64,000 nucleotides of DNA, from the NCBI RefSeq assembly GCF_901709675.1, contig NC_051100.1:10080786-10144785 (forward strand), read 5' to 3'. Position 1 is the first letter of the stretch, and every line of letters begins with the position of its first letter. Of this stretch, positions 1-12,604 are shown piece after piece. Position numbers and translations under genes: made by a program. This DNA comes from Syngnathus acus. Taxonomy: Eukaryota > Chordata > Actinopteri > Syngnathiformes > Syngnathidae. A model generated the notes under the pieces. The model ran no database searches. It was not told where the DNA came from and worked only from the letters and a program-made list of their open reading frames with translations.

Positions 1-1584
1 ATCTTTCACATTATTTTGGCATATTTATTTCAATATAATTCTAATTCTAGGTCACATCTCTCTCCCGGTTAGCACATTTTCCATGTAAATACACTTTACG
101 CCAAATCTGGTTCAAGAACTTTAAGTAAACGTCATGACATTTCCTTATTTTATTGCACCGCACGGCTTGTACTTGAGCCTGTAAATATTTAGAGAGGATG
201 GAAAGTTGTTTGCTTGCAGAGACACTGTCAGATAAGATTTGAACCAGGTGTGCTATCTCTCCCAACCAATTCCGATTAGGCTACTGTAACACCTTCCTTA
301 TGTTGTTTACACTGGAAGTCCTCCCTCGCCCCAGATCTCATTCCTGTGTCGAATTCTGCAGCCTAAATTTGTGAATAATAATTTGCTCTGAACTGAAACT
401 TCTGTAAAAGTGCCATCTTTCTTCATTGCGGACTTTGAAGCTTTCAGCAGAGCAGCGCGTTTGCTTCTAGTCTGATGGCTGATATCACTGCCGCCCAAGT
501 TGATAATAAAGTCCCGATGCGTTCTCACCACAGGCCTTGTGAGATTTTCTTACATTTTCCTCGAGCCACTAAGTACGACTTGGAAGACATGTCCGGGGGT
601 GATGTCACCGTTACTGCCCGCATGAAAAGAGTGTGATAGCTGTGCTGTGGCTGAGGGGAAAACATGCAATGGCGCTTGAGAGGGGGTCTGTACTTTTCCA
701 CTTGCTCTATGTCATCTCAAAGGCATGATCGGCCTTCTGGTCAAATTTCATCATAGATAGGAAGTTGGGCCTCGGAGCGTGATTCAATTTGTTTTGTTAG
801 AGATAGAAGTGGTTGTCGGATTTTTAAAAAAAATGACACGGACAGTAACAGCTGAACACCTGTCTGGCAACTCAGAATTTTCTATACTGCTTGTTTTAAT
901 TGATTTTTTTGGGCAAGTTGGAGCTTATGCCACCCTGGACTAGTCTCTAGTCAAACACAGACCACATAGAAATAAATGAAATTGTTTCACTAACCTAGCT
1001 TGCTTGGGTTCAGAATGTGGGATGAAGCTGGAGTAACTGGAGAAAATCAACACAAGCATAGGGAGGAAGAAAAAAAAAAGACATTTTTTAATGACTGTTA
1101 TACGGGATGGCAAGACAAAAGACAGTTGTTCTAAAACTGACAAACATGAGTTACAACAACGGTGCATCTGAATTGTGAAGTCATCCATTCGTTCCAAAGC
1201 TTATCGGTGTGTCTCAACAGCTTAAAATTCCTTAATTCTAAGATCACACGTTCGAATCGACATCTTGACGATGACCTTTCACAAGGGTCGACTGCAGGCG
1301 GTTGTAATTCAACTCGGACATTTACAACATGTGTTTTTATAGAATGATTTTTATTAATTTTTATAGAATCGCGACAGCTGCAGTTTATGGAAAGCGGACA
1401 ATAAAAACACATTACAAAAGCTACAAGTTTTACAACATGATCTTTCTTTTTTTGCCCACCTCAAATCTCTTTGTTGATGACATAACTTCATCAAGATAAT
1501 TTCAACATTCACCTTTTTATGCAGGCCTTTGGCTATATTTGCCCTAATGAGACTGCATGCTTATCAGCTGACGTTCAGATCCGG

Positions 1585-1620
1585 GCACACACACATGCAC
1601 ACACACGCACAAACACACAC
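1585..1620. repeat. Imperfect (CA)n microsatellite
   Basis: Run of CA dinucleotides interrupted by atg, cgc and aaa steps; an ordinary degenerate microsatellite. Confidence 0.85.
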
Positions 1621-1984
1621 CTTTTACACTAACACCGGCGGTCCTTTGACTATCTGATTCACATTTCTTCAAAACATGTCAACTCCTATCACACAAAGAC
1701 TCAAGTGTTGAATGACATCAGATGCAATTAAGTGCCAAGTTAGTCATTGTTTAGAAAGCAAGACTGCCAGGATCTTCACATGGCAGGAAAAGGCAAGCAG
1801 GGACAATGCAATATTTCATCATGACGCATACGTCAAGTCAGTTCTCCTGGGTCATTGTGTTTAAAAAAAAAAGACTTTGAGTTGAGGTAAATGTAAAAAT
1901 ATTATCCTAAAATGACCAAGAGTTAAAACGCAATTCAACACTGCAAAGAAGACATTTGACCGGCCCTGTAATGGTGATCTACTT

Positions 1985-2140
1985 CCATCCCAGCTGACTT
2001 GGGGTAAAAGGCAGACTACAGGTCAATCACAGGTCACATAAATAGAGACATTCACACTCACAACGTCACCGAGAGTTGATTAAACCCACGCTGCCTGTAC
2101 TGCAGTCAATGGAAGGCAACCATTACACCTTGTTGGACTG
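1985..2140 (-). repeat. Diverged dispersed fish repeat, minus orientation
   Basis: Begins with 'catcccagctgacttggg', continues through 'gtcaatcacaggtcacata' and 'cattcacactcacaa', and ends near 'aaccattacacc'. This is the reverse orientation of the common teleost repeat with a tRNA-like head and a tail reading 'gaccctcgtgaggataa...atggatgg'. Internal parts are deleted. I do not assign the family with certainty. Confidence 0.55.
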
Positions 2141-3727
2141 CCAAATTGTTCAATTTTCATAACATATTTTTCCATCGGAATTTGAATCTGTTCCAGACGA
2201 ATGCATGTGCCAAGGAGGTCAGTTTCTTTCCAACAATGACGAAATCTAATTCACTTTGTGGTGTACGTTCTAGCATAATAAATAATGGTGCCTTAGTGTT
2301 ACTTTAACCATAATGTTATGGTACTGAACAGCCAGGCCAGAGTTGTGTGTACAGAACCGTTGTGTTACTTTATTACTCACTTTATACAAATAGTATGTGT
2401 AGATTAAAACATCAAACGGGTTCTGTTTTGGGTTCAAGACTGTGTTTTGTGTTGGTCTTGCAAATCAATGTTCAGATCAGGGACACGCACATACTTTTCT
2501 CTGAGTTTACTTCCAAGAAACCCTCAGGTGGCAGTTAGGCTGGCGGGATGAGGTCACACCGTCATGTAACAGCATTGGTTTCCATGGTGATGGCGCTACA
2601 GCAGCGGGAAGCAATCTAGTCATATCAAAGGCCAAATAACACAAGACGGCTGTGTCTTATTTTTACCCCTCTAAAGGTATCAATCACATTGAGAGAGTGT
2701 GTTAACCTTTAACCTGTGATGTCATTCCAGCGGAAGGTTGGCTGCCTTCAAGCCTTATTGTGGAAGTGGTGTTGACCTAGTGTAGTGTGATGAATTAATC
2801 ACATGAACAGACTCTAATCTGGAGCTGCGGTCTGCCTGGAGCGTATTACTTCACATCTGAGTCACTCGGTTTTGCCAAGAATGGAGGATTTTTAATGCAA
2901 AAAACATACGGACACAAACAAGAAAGGATTGAAGTTGAATATATTTACAATGACATGCATTTTTACACATTCACACAAGAGTTGCTCTATAATAAAAATA
3001 ATAAAAAACGTTTCATTTGAATTTGCCTTCTGCAAGAGGACAATTATGAGCGAGCCAAAGTACATCTTGACTTCATTTTCAACATTAGCCTAATGTTTTA
3101 GGTGAGGTAATTCTTCCCTGTCATCTTCTGTCGAAATAAAAAACAAGTCATATTTAACTCACCCTTTTGAAATGAACTACATAATATCTCACTATAGAAG
3201 ACAACTCATCAAAGCATAGAATTAGTTTAAGACAGCCAAATAAATTGTTTCACCTTTAAAATACAAGGTGGCCTCGGGGGCATTACATAACACCTTGGAC
3301 CCACCTGAGAGTTTGGCTTTATTGTTTGTCTAACTCATGTCACCTCCCGTTAGAGGAATGGATGAGCTCATTGTTGACAACAGGCTGAGCAATGCATGCT
3401 TGTCGGCGCGTAACATCAGATGACAATGTAACAAATTAAGTTAGAACCGTGACAAAAACATGACAAAGCATATTTTGTTTTAAATAAGACTTCAGGACAA
3501 TAATGGTTTATGCTACAGTTACCATTTTTGAAAAAAAAATACTATTAATAGCATCATTCCATGTTTTGACCGTATTATTACCACTGTATGTAAATAATCA
3601 CAAGATTAAATCAATAAGATTACAACTGTGAAAACATCACTGTTCTTGCACTTGATGGATGTAATGAATTTGACCTTGTATGGCTTGTTTCAATTATAGT
3701 ATTTGAACAACCGGTTATAATCAATCA

Positions 3728-3860
3728 ATGGGAGTGGGTTTTCTCCAGGTATGTCTGTTTCCACCCACATGCCATAAACATGTTGAATGAGGACTTTGTG
3801 AACATCACTATGAATGGTGGTTTGTCTACGTGCCCTGTAATTGGTCAGCAAGTCCAGAGT
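3728..3860 (+). repeat. Diverged dispersed fish repeat, plus orientation
   Basis: 'gtgggttttctccaggta', 'cacccacatgccataaaca' and 'gtgccctgtaattggtcag' occur in the order expected for the same family seen near 16.5, 40.5 and 43.6 kb. Heavily diverged and truncated at both ends. Confidence 0.55.
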
Positions 3861-6252
3861 CACTGATTTATAATCGTAACGAGGTCGAATGCTTTAATAA
3901 AAATGCTGAATTGATTTCATGCATTTACTGTTTTACTTCAATTCATCGAGTTAGCCTAGCAAACAATATACAAGTTCCCTTTTTTTCAAGTACTCCACAG
4001 AAGGATGCATTGCTTAGCAACATCAAAACAAATAGAGATTTGAATCACCTTGATTTATTTTCTTCCGCAGGGCACAACAAGCAGAGCCAATGAAATGCAA
4101 TTAGAATCGAGCCTAAAATGCTCATCTGTGAATATTTTCAGATATAATTTAAGAGCTTTTGCATGTGCATAATCGTCAGTTGTACAGTATAAGCATATTT
4201 ACGAGTGATTAGGTAGCAAGGTGCAGTATCGTCAACAACAAGTACGTGTGGTTGATTTGAAATGTTAACAGCCTATTCTTGGACGAGTCAACGCAAGGAT
4301 AAGCATGTAAAACTGTACGTACAAAGTAAGATGCGACACAAATGTGTTTACGCACGTGTCGTTAGACCACTTGTGGAAAAAAAACAAAAAAACAATTGGC
4401 TTTCAAACAGTTGCCGTTTAATCATGGAGCAATGTCCCAACTGTTTTGGGGGAAGGAGGGTGAAATGCGGCTGCCTTTCGTCGAAAATAGAAAGTAAGCC
4501 ACATAATTAAAGTCATTCAGGAGAAAATGCAACCAGTTGTCTCTCCTGTTGCAGTCAATCTGAGAGACTCTCACGGGTCTTCTGTCATATGCTACACAGT
4601 CTATTACTGTTGTAAAAATTAAATGGACCTTAAAAAGCAGGGAAAATGTAAAAAAAAGCTTATAAAAAAGTGTCACATCCTGAAAGAAAGAATAAAAAGT
4701 TGAAAGAAGTGTAGTGATCATGCACTCATTATCTTTAATTTAGCTTCGAAGCACTTTCCTGGACCTATTTACATGTGAAAATTGACACACAAGCCACAAA
4801 ACAAACCACACACATTAAACAACTGCTCCTGAGTAGCATTAAAGACACTCTACAAAGATGACAAACCACAGAGCTGCATTTGTATGCTTAATAGTAAATG
4901 GACTGCATTTATTAAGTCCATTTTTCACCACAGCCTTACAATGTTACGTCACACAAACTGTATTCATACACTGACAGGGACATTTGAGGACTACTGCCTT
5001 GAGCTTGGTCTAAAGCCATTCATTTATTTTTTTTTATACTAAATTGAACTTCCAGTCTCGGTCCATTTACCGTAGAATACCTAATGATTGAATTCGAGTA
5101 GCTTTCACCCAAACCGACGCTGACATTTTATAACCAGCATGGAAATCATTATATATGGAATTACTCATTTATTAAGGATTTTTTGTTCAAACCATGTCCT
5201 TATGAAAGTCTTTCCTTGTAAAGAATGGATTGTTAGTTCTTAGGTAATTGGACACTATGTCTGGTCAATAAAATCTGCTACAAAGTACTAATTTTTCATA
5301 ATTCTGCGCTCTTTCACTGAACCGCAAGCAAGAAATACGAGCAAATGTGCATACCAATCTTCATTTTAAGAAACGTACAAAGAGCTCTGTTCATTAAATA
5401 AGCCACGGATTAAAGGAAAATGCATGATTCAATCATCTGGCCACAGAATTAGATCATGTTCTATGACATCATGTTGGACCGCTTGTAGCTGTTGACTTTA
5501 TCCAGCTATTGCGGAAGTCAAATCAGAGGATTTAACATCCTGGGAATATGTCTGCGCATTCACATTCTGTAGCTTCACGTCCTTTAGTGTGATCGTATAA
5601 ACAGATCGTGGCCCTCACTGATACAAGCCTGACTGAGTTCCACGGCGGTACCGCTTACCTTATTATTATGTCATGGAAAGCCTGGACATTTCAAGGAGAG
5701 GGTCAGTAATAACAATGTAGAACTTGAAGATGCATCAATTAAGTCAGAGATTTTACCGTACTAGGTACCGTATGACCTATTTCAAGAGAATTCTGCAGTT
5801 GATTTAGTACAGTGTTAGTTGTGCTGCTTATATCAGAAGAAATGAAATATTTGTATGTGAAGCTGTAAGGAAAATAAATGGCTACATGTTATATATTTCA
5901 CTGCCACAAACATTGCAAAGCGAATCCATCATGCCTATAAAATACCAAACAACAGTTGGTTTTAGCAGTTGTTGTTAACTCAGAGCGAGTCTACAGTTGG
6001 ATAGTTCTCCCAACAACAGACGGACAGACACCACCTGTGCTGGCCATAAAGCTGTGAAACACACCACTAAGCAAATGTGACATTGCAGGGACAGATGGAT
6101 GACGCAATGTGTGCAAACGCTGACAGGTGGGATGATATAGGCCAAGCTTTTAAAACAAACAGGCAGAATATACTGATTCAAAATAAAATATTTACTGATA
6201 GCCTCAAGAAGAAGCACTGATGCATTCTCTATTCTGAGGAATTACAATTAAT

Positions 6253-6481
6253 TACCGTATTCTCCTCACTATAAGGCGCACCTTCAATGAATGGCCCATT
6301 TTAAAACTTTGTCCATATATAAGATAAATACATTTGGCCCGCGGGCTGGACTTTGGACACGCCTGCTGTAGTGGCTCAATATTGGTCCATATATAAGGCA
6401 CATCTGATTATAAGGCGCACTCTCGGCTTTTGAGAAAATTGGAGGTTTTTAGGTGCGCCTTATAGTGCGGAAAATACGGTA
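6253..6481 (+). mobile_element. 'cactataaggcgcacc' inverted-repeat element, copy 1
   Basis: Starts 'taccgtat' followed by 'cactataaggcgcacc' and ends 'ggtgcgccttatagtgcgg' then 'aaaatacggta', so the ends are inverted repeats of about 30 bases flanked by TA on both sides. There is no coding capacity. The centre holds a 'ggcccgcgggctggactttg' segment that looks like the end of a different hAT-type element, shared in inverse orientation with copy 3 near 58.0 kb. The TA flanks would suit a Tc1/mariner-like target duplication, but I cannot assign the superfamily. Confidence 0.75.
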
Positions 6482-6499
6482 AATGTAACATTGCAAAGT

Positions 6500-6582
6500 C
6501 CGCACAGTCGGGCCTGAACCGAAATTCAAACCAGGGATCTCAGACATGGCAACCACTAGGACAATGTGCTGCCCATCAAGAC
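6500..6582 (-). repeat. tRNA-head fragment of dispersed fish repeat
   Basis: 'ttcaaaccagggatctcag' followed by 'ggcaaccactaggacaatg' and 'tgctgcc' resembles the reverse complement of the tRNA-like head (B box to A box) of the dispersed fish repeat. It adjoins the inverted-repeat element immediately upstream. Confidence 0.45.
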
Positions 6583-8582
6583 CCACATTTTGATTTCCAA
6601 CCCAGAAGCTCAGAACTGAGAAGCAGACAGCTTTGTTCCAGTCTAACTGTTCTTTCATGCGTAACATCTACAATGTCTGCTGGAATACATTGTGGTTTTT
6701 CCATGACCCTTTTTAGCTTCTTAATATACTTAAGATGAACTCGTGTTAGCAATAACAGTGTGTGAATGCCTCAGTATCATTTCCCATATCATTCAGATAA
6801 ATGAGACTTACGTGTGAACGGGTCAAACGTAATGCAAGTGACCCAGACATGATCGTCGTGTTTGCCACATCCAAAAACTTTTGGGACCTCTTCCAGACAA
6901 TAACATCATCTAACTGTAATTGTGTAATATCAACAGTGTGAGAAAGTACTGCTGTGTGGACAGGTTTGGGAAATTTGAGTGATCACGGTTTGTATAAGCT
7001 TCTTTGTGTGTATTTTAGCAGTCACGACTGAGAAGCCTCTTTATTTATGTAGTCTCGTCTCATTCACCTTAGATCTTAGTGGAACTCTATTTTTTTTTTT
7101 TACTTGTGTCCTTCTTTTGTACGTAATCACCTATGAGAGTTCAAAGTAGCAGCTTTTGGCAGCTGTCGTTTTGCACAGTCTGGCCATTGTCCATGACAAG
7201 CAGCTGGCATGGGGACAAAATGCCTGCACACAACGAATCTTTCAAAGAGGATCAAACTGGGTCGTGATGCAAGCAGGTCTGCAGCAGCTGTAATATGTTC
7301 TCTCTTCACCATAATCCTTGGGCAAGTCTAAACTTTCACTATTTTAACATTTGAAAGCAGGTAGATAAGTCTCAACCCAACCCTCTGTAATGTAATGCTT
7401 TGTAAAATTAAAGTGCAACTGTCATATATTTTTTAATGTCTTTAAATTGCTGTTTTAATGATTCCAAAATGGCAAATAAAAGTGCTACTTTATGTTTATT
7501 CTAATGTATTCATTGAACCGCAAGCAAAAAAAAATGCAGACATGAATACCAAACCTAATAAAGTCAGTTGTTCATTTAATTAGCCCATGAGACCTAAAGG
7601 AAAATGTATGAGGTAATCCTACACAACAAGAGCAGTGTTAGAAAAACGCTACAACACTGATTGGAATAAGTCAGCACAACCAATCTGAACCTTCTCTGAG
7701 GTTGAAAAAATGGTTATAAAATCTAGAATAATTTGTACTCTATTACTGACAGCTTAATGATTAATGGTCTATATTTCAGGCGTTTTTTTAAATGGATAGC
7801 TGCAGTGGAATGCTGAAAAAAATTGTGATCAACTGGAGCTTCTGCTCATGTTATTTGCCCAATATTAGAAGAGGTGTCATGTTACAACGACAACAGTTGA
7901 GGCAAGGGAACTGCATGCTGCAAAACCTAGGAGCAAGGATTAATTGGTGGGCGCCCTCTATTGATTGTGATGAGAGACAGCTTTTTCATAACATTTTCAT
8001 TATTATTCGAATATTTTATGACGTTTTTTATAGAATTTTTATTAAAGACCTTGTAAAGTGAATTTAGAAATTGTTTCTAAATACATTATACAGTGAGTGT
8101 TTGGGGGAAAAAAATTCTGAAAACAAAGACTGAAAAATGTCATTTGTGGAGCTGTATTATTAAACTTGGATACACACTTCCTAAGTCTAAAAAAATGATA
8201 ATTACCTCAAATTATGTTATTATTAATAACTGATGGTATTCACCCATGCGAAGACAATCTTGTTAAGGATTTTTGAGGTAGGAAACATTTTAATGTCAAA
8301 ATGAAACACTATTCCTAGAAAACTTTGCAAGTGTTTATATTTTCATCTTTTCTACACAATTACGAGGAAATCGCAACGCCCCATAACCTTAAAAAAATTA
8401 TATTATTTAGAACAGGTCCACGAGCTCTTCACTTGTCCCGTTCTTGGGGTCACTAAGGACAGATAAATTTGGGAAGCCAGATATGTGCAAGACAGCGATC
8501 TCCTGCTCCTGGGAGGGGAATATTGGAGGCTGATATAAATATGAAACTGAAGACATGATCCACCATTGTTAGCAGTCTCAAT

Positions 8583-8640
8583 GACCAGTGATGAAATCAA
8601 TCTACTAGTTCCCACCTATCAATTGATTTCATCACTGGTC
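8583..8640. repeat. Perfect 19-bp inverted repeat (hairpin)
   Basis: Positions 8583-8601 (gaccagtgatgaaatcaat) are the exact reverse complement of 8622-8640, with a 20-base loop. Neither flank extends the pairing. It lies just beyond the gypsy gag remnant, so it may be a transposon-derived terminus. Confidence 0.9.
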
Positions 8641-8825
8641 TGCCACCCTACGGAAAAGCGCTCGAGACTTACTAAACACCTCCCCTGAATCGTGATATTC
8701 AGGAGGAACCAAAGAGAGATCAGGAGGTGAATTCTCTGATGCAATTGTTAATCCAGATTACTACAGAGATTCATTCAGGTTCATCTCTGGAAGCCATCTG
8801 ATTTTGAAGACAGTCAGTCCGCAAA

Positions 8826-9374
8826 TTAAAGCTTTTTTTGTCCAGCCTCTTTCCATCCACTTTTAGAGGCTAAAATCCTGAACTCGATGGCATAGTCTGC
8901 AGCTGATTGAGAGTCCTGACGTATTAGCTGGATTAATGAAAGGCTGATCAAAAACTCTTTGCATCTCCTCGGAAAATGAAGCAAATGATTCCAAGATTTC
9001 TGACTTTGATTCCCATAAGGCGTTGGCCCATCTTCCTGCTCTTCCCCGAAGCAAGTTGATGACATAGGCCAACTTTGAGCCATCGTCCAAATATGCACTT
9101 GCTTGTTGCTAAAAAAACAGGGAGCACTGTAACAGGAACCAGCCACAAGCTCCTACATCCCCGGAATATTGTTCAGGCGATGGAATGTTGGGCTCCCGGT
9201 GAGGAAAAGAAGCTTTTGTCAGTGAGTTGGTATCTCCCAGATTAGAGATGCGGAGCTGAGCAGGTGATGAAATCAGCAATGGGACGTCTTCAGAAGATCG
9301 TCCCGTTGACCGAGTAATGGTCCTTGGTGCCTCACGGCTCGGTGAATTGGGTCTTCTGAGTCTGCTGGGTCCAT
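8826..9374 (-). pseudogene. Broken gag remnant of a sushi-ichi-like Ty3/gypsy retrotransposon
   Basis: Read on the minus strand, a start codon at 9374-9372 opens a gag-like frame. Downstream pieces in different frames resemble the capsid region of sushi-ichi-type elements, for example 'GRAGRWANALWESKSEI' and 'SAADYAIEFRILASKSGW', the latter just before the end. The pieces lie in at least two frames and contain stops, so several frameshifts have accumulated and no intact protein remains. Matrix, nucleocapsid and pol regions are not recognisable and no LTR pair is visible. This is a dead fragment. It belongs to the family from which the mammalian PEG10 and RTL genes were derived, but nothing here suggests host use. 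Confidence 0.8.
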
Positions 9375-9658
9375 GATGGTCAGTACGTACTGTCACGTTT
9401 AATGCAGGATTTGGATCCAGAAGCAAACAGTAGACATGAGTGGGAAACCAGTCTTTATGGACAACATTTCAAAGTAACAACAGAAACGTAGAAGGCATAG
9501 AAGGCAAACATTTCTGACAAATTGTAACTGAGTAACTCAAGTATATATATAGAAAATGATGTATCTAATCCTATGTGAACAAATAAGGAACTATGTCACT
9601 AACATAACTATGCGACCAGATAAATGACCTACAGTCATAAAGGACAAAGCCACTAACA

Positions 9659-10015
9659 CAGTGGTTCTTAACTTGGGTTCCATCGAACCCGAGGGGTTCG
9701 GTGAGTCGGTCTCAGGGGTTCGGCAGAGCTCCACTGTGGCGGTCCGAACATACCTGCTTTTTTGTGTCAATTTATGATGATGCATATCTGAACTGGTCTC
9801 GCAAAGGCAACAGCAGAGGTCCCACTGATTTGCAGGTGTGTAATTTGTTGTGAGTTGTGTTGGTTTTGTTCTTTGAACAAGGTGATGTTCATGCACGGCT
9901 CATTTTGTGCACCAGTAAAAAACATCAATGTCTTGAATTTGAAAAAAATCCTTTTATTTTTCACTAAAGAGGGGTTTAGTGAATGTGCATATGAAACTAG
10001 TGGGGTTAACCACTG
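9659..10015. mobile_element. Non-autonomous hAT-like element (357 bp)
   Basis: Left end 'cagtggttcttaac' and right end 'gttaaccactg' are imperfect inverted repeats. Flanks 'cactaaca' (9651-9658) and 'cactagga' (10016-10023) match at six of eight bases, as expected for an aged hAT 8-bp duplication. The interior 'aggggttcggtgagtcggtc' is typical of a vertebrate hAT MITE. No transposase is encoded. It sits about 120 bp upstream of the likely klhdc3 promoter. Confidence 0.75.
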
Positions 10016-10124
10016 CACTAGGACAGTGTCGCCCCCATCTGGTGCCTTACCAGGCTTATGATAGTCATGATGACAGTCATGATATGAAGACATTATTTAC
10101 ATAAGGAGGCAGTAGATGCCCTAC

Positions 10125-10400
10125 TTTTCCTTCTACGGAAGCGAACTGGTCATTCCGGCAATGCACGTTGAACAATTAACATTCCTAGACGCCGTGCCTT
10201 ACCAGAAACGGAACTGTAAGCGGTCGAGCCTTTCTCCGTCACATGACTGCCTTGAGCGTGACAGTCGTGAATGAGGCGATAGGGGGCGCACTCTCTCCCT
10301 TGCCGACACGTCACAACATCCCTTCAAGGGGCTCCCTTGCCTGCCTTGCTGCCAGTGTTCAAAAACATCAGTGAACCACATCCGACTCTTCTCCAAGGTA
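10125..10400 (+). promoter_or_regulatory. klhdc3: Probable klhdc3 promoter, CpG-rich
   Basis: CpG is far denser here than in the surrounding DNA. Visible motifs are an ETS-like 'acggaagcg' near 10135, a perfectly palindromic E-box 'GTCACATGAC' at 10238-10247 (USF/TFE3 type) and a CRE-like 'gacacgtcac' at 10305-10314. There is no TATA box, which suits a housekeeping promoter. It is the only such block upstream of klhdc3, whose first coding exon lies 2 kb downstream. A candidate 5' UTR donor 'ccaag|gtagct' lies near 10397. The transcription start cannot be fixed from sequence. Confidence 0.5.
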
Positions 10401-12383
10401 GCTATGCTAAACATACTAACATGAGAACTTATTGGCTGTCGTGGCGTGCACTGACCAACCTTGTGTTTTATCCAAATAAATGTCGCTGTTATAACTCTTG
10501 TCATTTTCTAGTCGGGCATGCATGCGCTAAATAAAGTAGCGTAGATTAGCTTTAGCCTAGCTTACTCGCCAAGAGTCTCATACTATCGCTTGACTGCGGA
10601 ACAAGATAACATTAAGATCGTCTACGTTGGTTGTGACAACCTCGCTGTCTTTTACAGACATGACGGTTAAAACGTCCTGTTAAACCTAACTAGCTGGTGG
10701 ATGAAGCTGTGGGAAGGTGTTATGGCTCTGCCCCACTGAGTCTGATGTTGATGTTCCTAAATCAGACACATGATCGCTTATGACACTTTGGATTGTGGAC
10801 CCATTTCACCACCTCTCAAGTGGTGGTTATACTTAAACCTTCTGCAGAAGACAACATGCCGTTGTGCAAACCCAGTGTTGCTTCTAATGTATGTACAGAC
10901 ATGTGTGTATTGTATAATACACAGCACAGCATCTACAGTATGTGTGATGAAGTAAAATAATCGTAGTTTAGATCTGGTGTTACCCCTCTGATAGGGGGGG
11001 CTCAAAATAGATAGGGTCGCTTAGGGATGTATTTTTAAGAGCAAACAAAGGTTGGGGGTCAGCAAGAAAGTGGGTCATTAAACAGAGTGGGGGCTGCAAA
11101 ATGTTTTGCTCGCATGGGCCGCTATTGTTAAATATTCGGTCTCTAATACTGAATATTAGATCATAAAACAAGAATGTGTTTCTTATCAACTCCCCTCCCA
11201 AACTATTCATTCATGGTGTTGCAAGTGGAAGTGTGCTGCACTTCTTTGTCCTCCATGGAATGAGAGCAAAGAATGTCAAAGACCTGTTATTAGCACCTAT
11301 AGGAACTTTTTTCATCTGTGCAGAAATGCATGATATGTCAAATACAGACAAATAAAACTGTTCTGGACAAAATTAGGTTATGGTAAATGGACTACACTTT
11401 ATGCTTTATCTACTACTTTGTTGCACAACCTTTTCAGGCTTAACCTTTTCAGATGAACATTACCCGCAAACGAGTTCTGTAAGTCAATGAGACTTGCAAG
11501 AATTTTGTCCCACTTCTCGTGAGCAAACTGCTTCGGCTGTCTCACATTTTAAGGGCGTCTTTGCCTGTCTGCAAGTTTCGGCACCTTACACAGATTCTCA
11601 GTAAGATTTGTCTCATAGGGTCACTTCAGAATAGTCATGGGTTTTGTTCTTTGCTGTTCTTGGGTGGTTTTAGCAGAGAAGCACATTTTGCTCTAGATTA
11701 CTGTGAGCATGATTATGTGATCAGATGCGGTGGAAATGTGCATCACAACAGCCAATTACAGTTGACATATTCCTGCCCTACCTTTTCTTTGCAAGTTTTA
11801 ATTTAAAGTTTGATTTTTTTTTCTCCCCCCTCCCTTTGTGCTGTATCGCCCTGCTCCACTTGATCTTCATATTTCATGTTATGCTACACAGATCCAAGAC
11901 ACCCTGTGCAAGAGCCAGCCCAAGAACATAACCAAGCTTCTTCCATGTTTGACTACGGTACTGCTTTTTTTTTTTTATGCCTCCATTTTGTCTCTGTAAA
12001 CAAAGAAGTACCAAAAAACCTGTTGTGCATTTTGCCAAATTCCAGTCACACCAGTTGTAACTATTTTCTTTCTTTGGAAGGGAATCAACAATTTAGTTCA
12101 AGTTTTTTTTTTAAAATGTATACAGAGGAGCCTCCAAAGTTGGAAACAGCTTTCATTGATGTTGGGTGACTTGTGAGTTGTTCACATTTCAAAACAAATA
12201 CATATCTCATAGGAAATAATCTAATGTGATTTTTTTTTCCAGACTTAAGATGCACAGGTAATGTTTGAAGTACAATTTTTAACTTGACTTGATGAAATGA
12301 GGAGTTAAGCTAGTCCAGGAAATGTTCTTTAGTTACCATGACTTAGTTTCTTTTTTTTTTAATTCCTCTTTTTGTGTTCACAG

Positions 12384-12604
12384 GTTTAATGGTGGCAACT
12401 GGTCTGATGGTGATGAAGTGATTGACTACGCAGAGGTGCAGGCGAGTGGAATGTTGCGCTGGTCGGTCCACCTTGAAGGAGGGCCACGGAGAGTCAATCA
12501 TGCCGCAGTGGCCGTGGGGCACAAGGTCTACACCTTTGGGGGCTACTGCTCCGGCGAAGACTATGAGACGCTCCGTCAGATCGATGTGCATGTTTTCAAC
12601 ACTG
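12384..12604 (+). CDS. klhdc3: klhdc3 coding exon 1 (with 5' UTR part)
   Basis: The acceptor 'gttcacag' ends at 12383, the ATG is at 12451 and the donor 'actg|gtaagt' follows 12604 (phase 1). It encodes residues 1-51 including the first kelch blade, 'VYTFGGYCSGEDYETL'. The 67 bases before the ATG are 5' UTR but stay open in frame. Confidence 0.93.

Larger units (their letters stand above)
1..8400. other. Gene-free upstream region
   Basis: I see no exon with recognisable protein similarity here. Open frames are short, lack plausible splice sites and resemble nothing I know. The stretch is AT-rich unique DNA with a CA-rich tract near 1.59 kb, three diverged copies of a dispersed fish repeat and one short inverted-repeat element, listed separately. 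The 3' end or regulatory DNA of an unseen neighbouring gene could lie here. Confidence 0.6.

Noticed and set aside
9109-9426. Minus-strand 105-codon frame as a host gene
   Set aside because: It overlaps the broken gypsy gag remnant and continues into other frames of the same remnant.
11890-11960. 5' UTR exon of klhdc3 after 'gctacacag'
   Set aside because: The acceptor is reasonable but a donor at the end of 'gtttgactac' is weak and nothing else supports it; RNA reads would decide.
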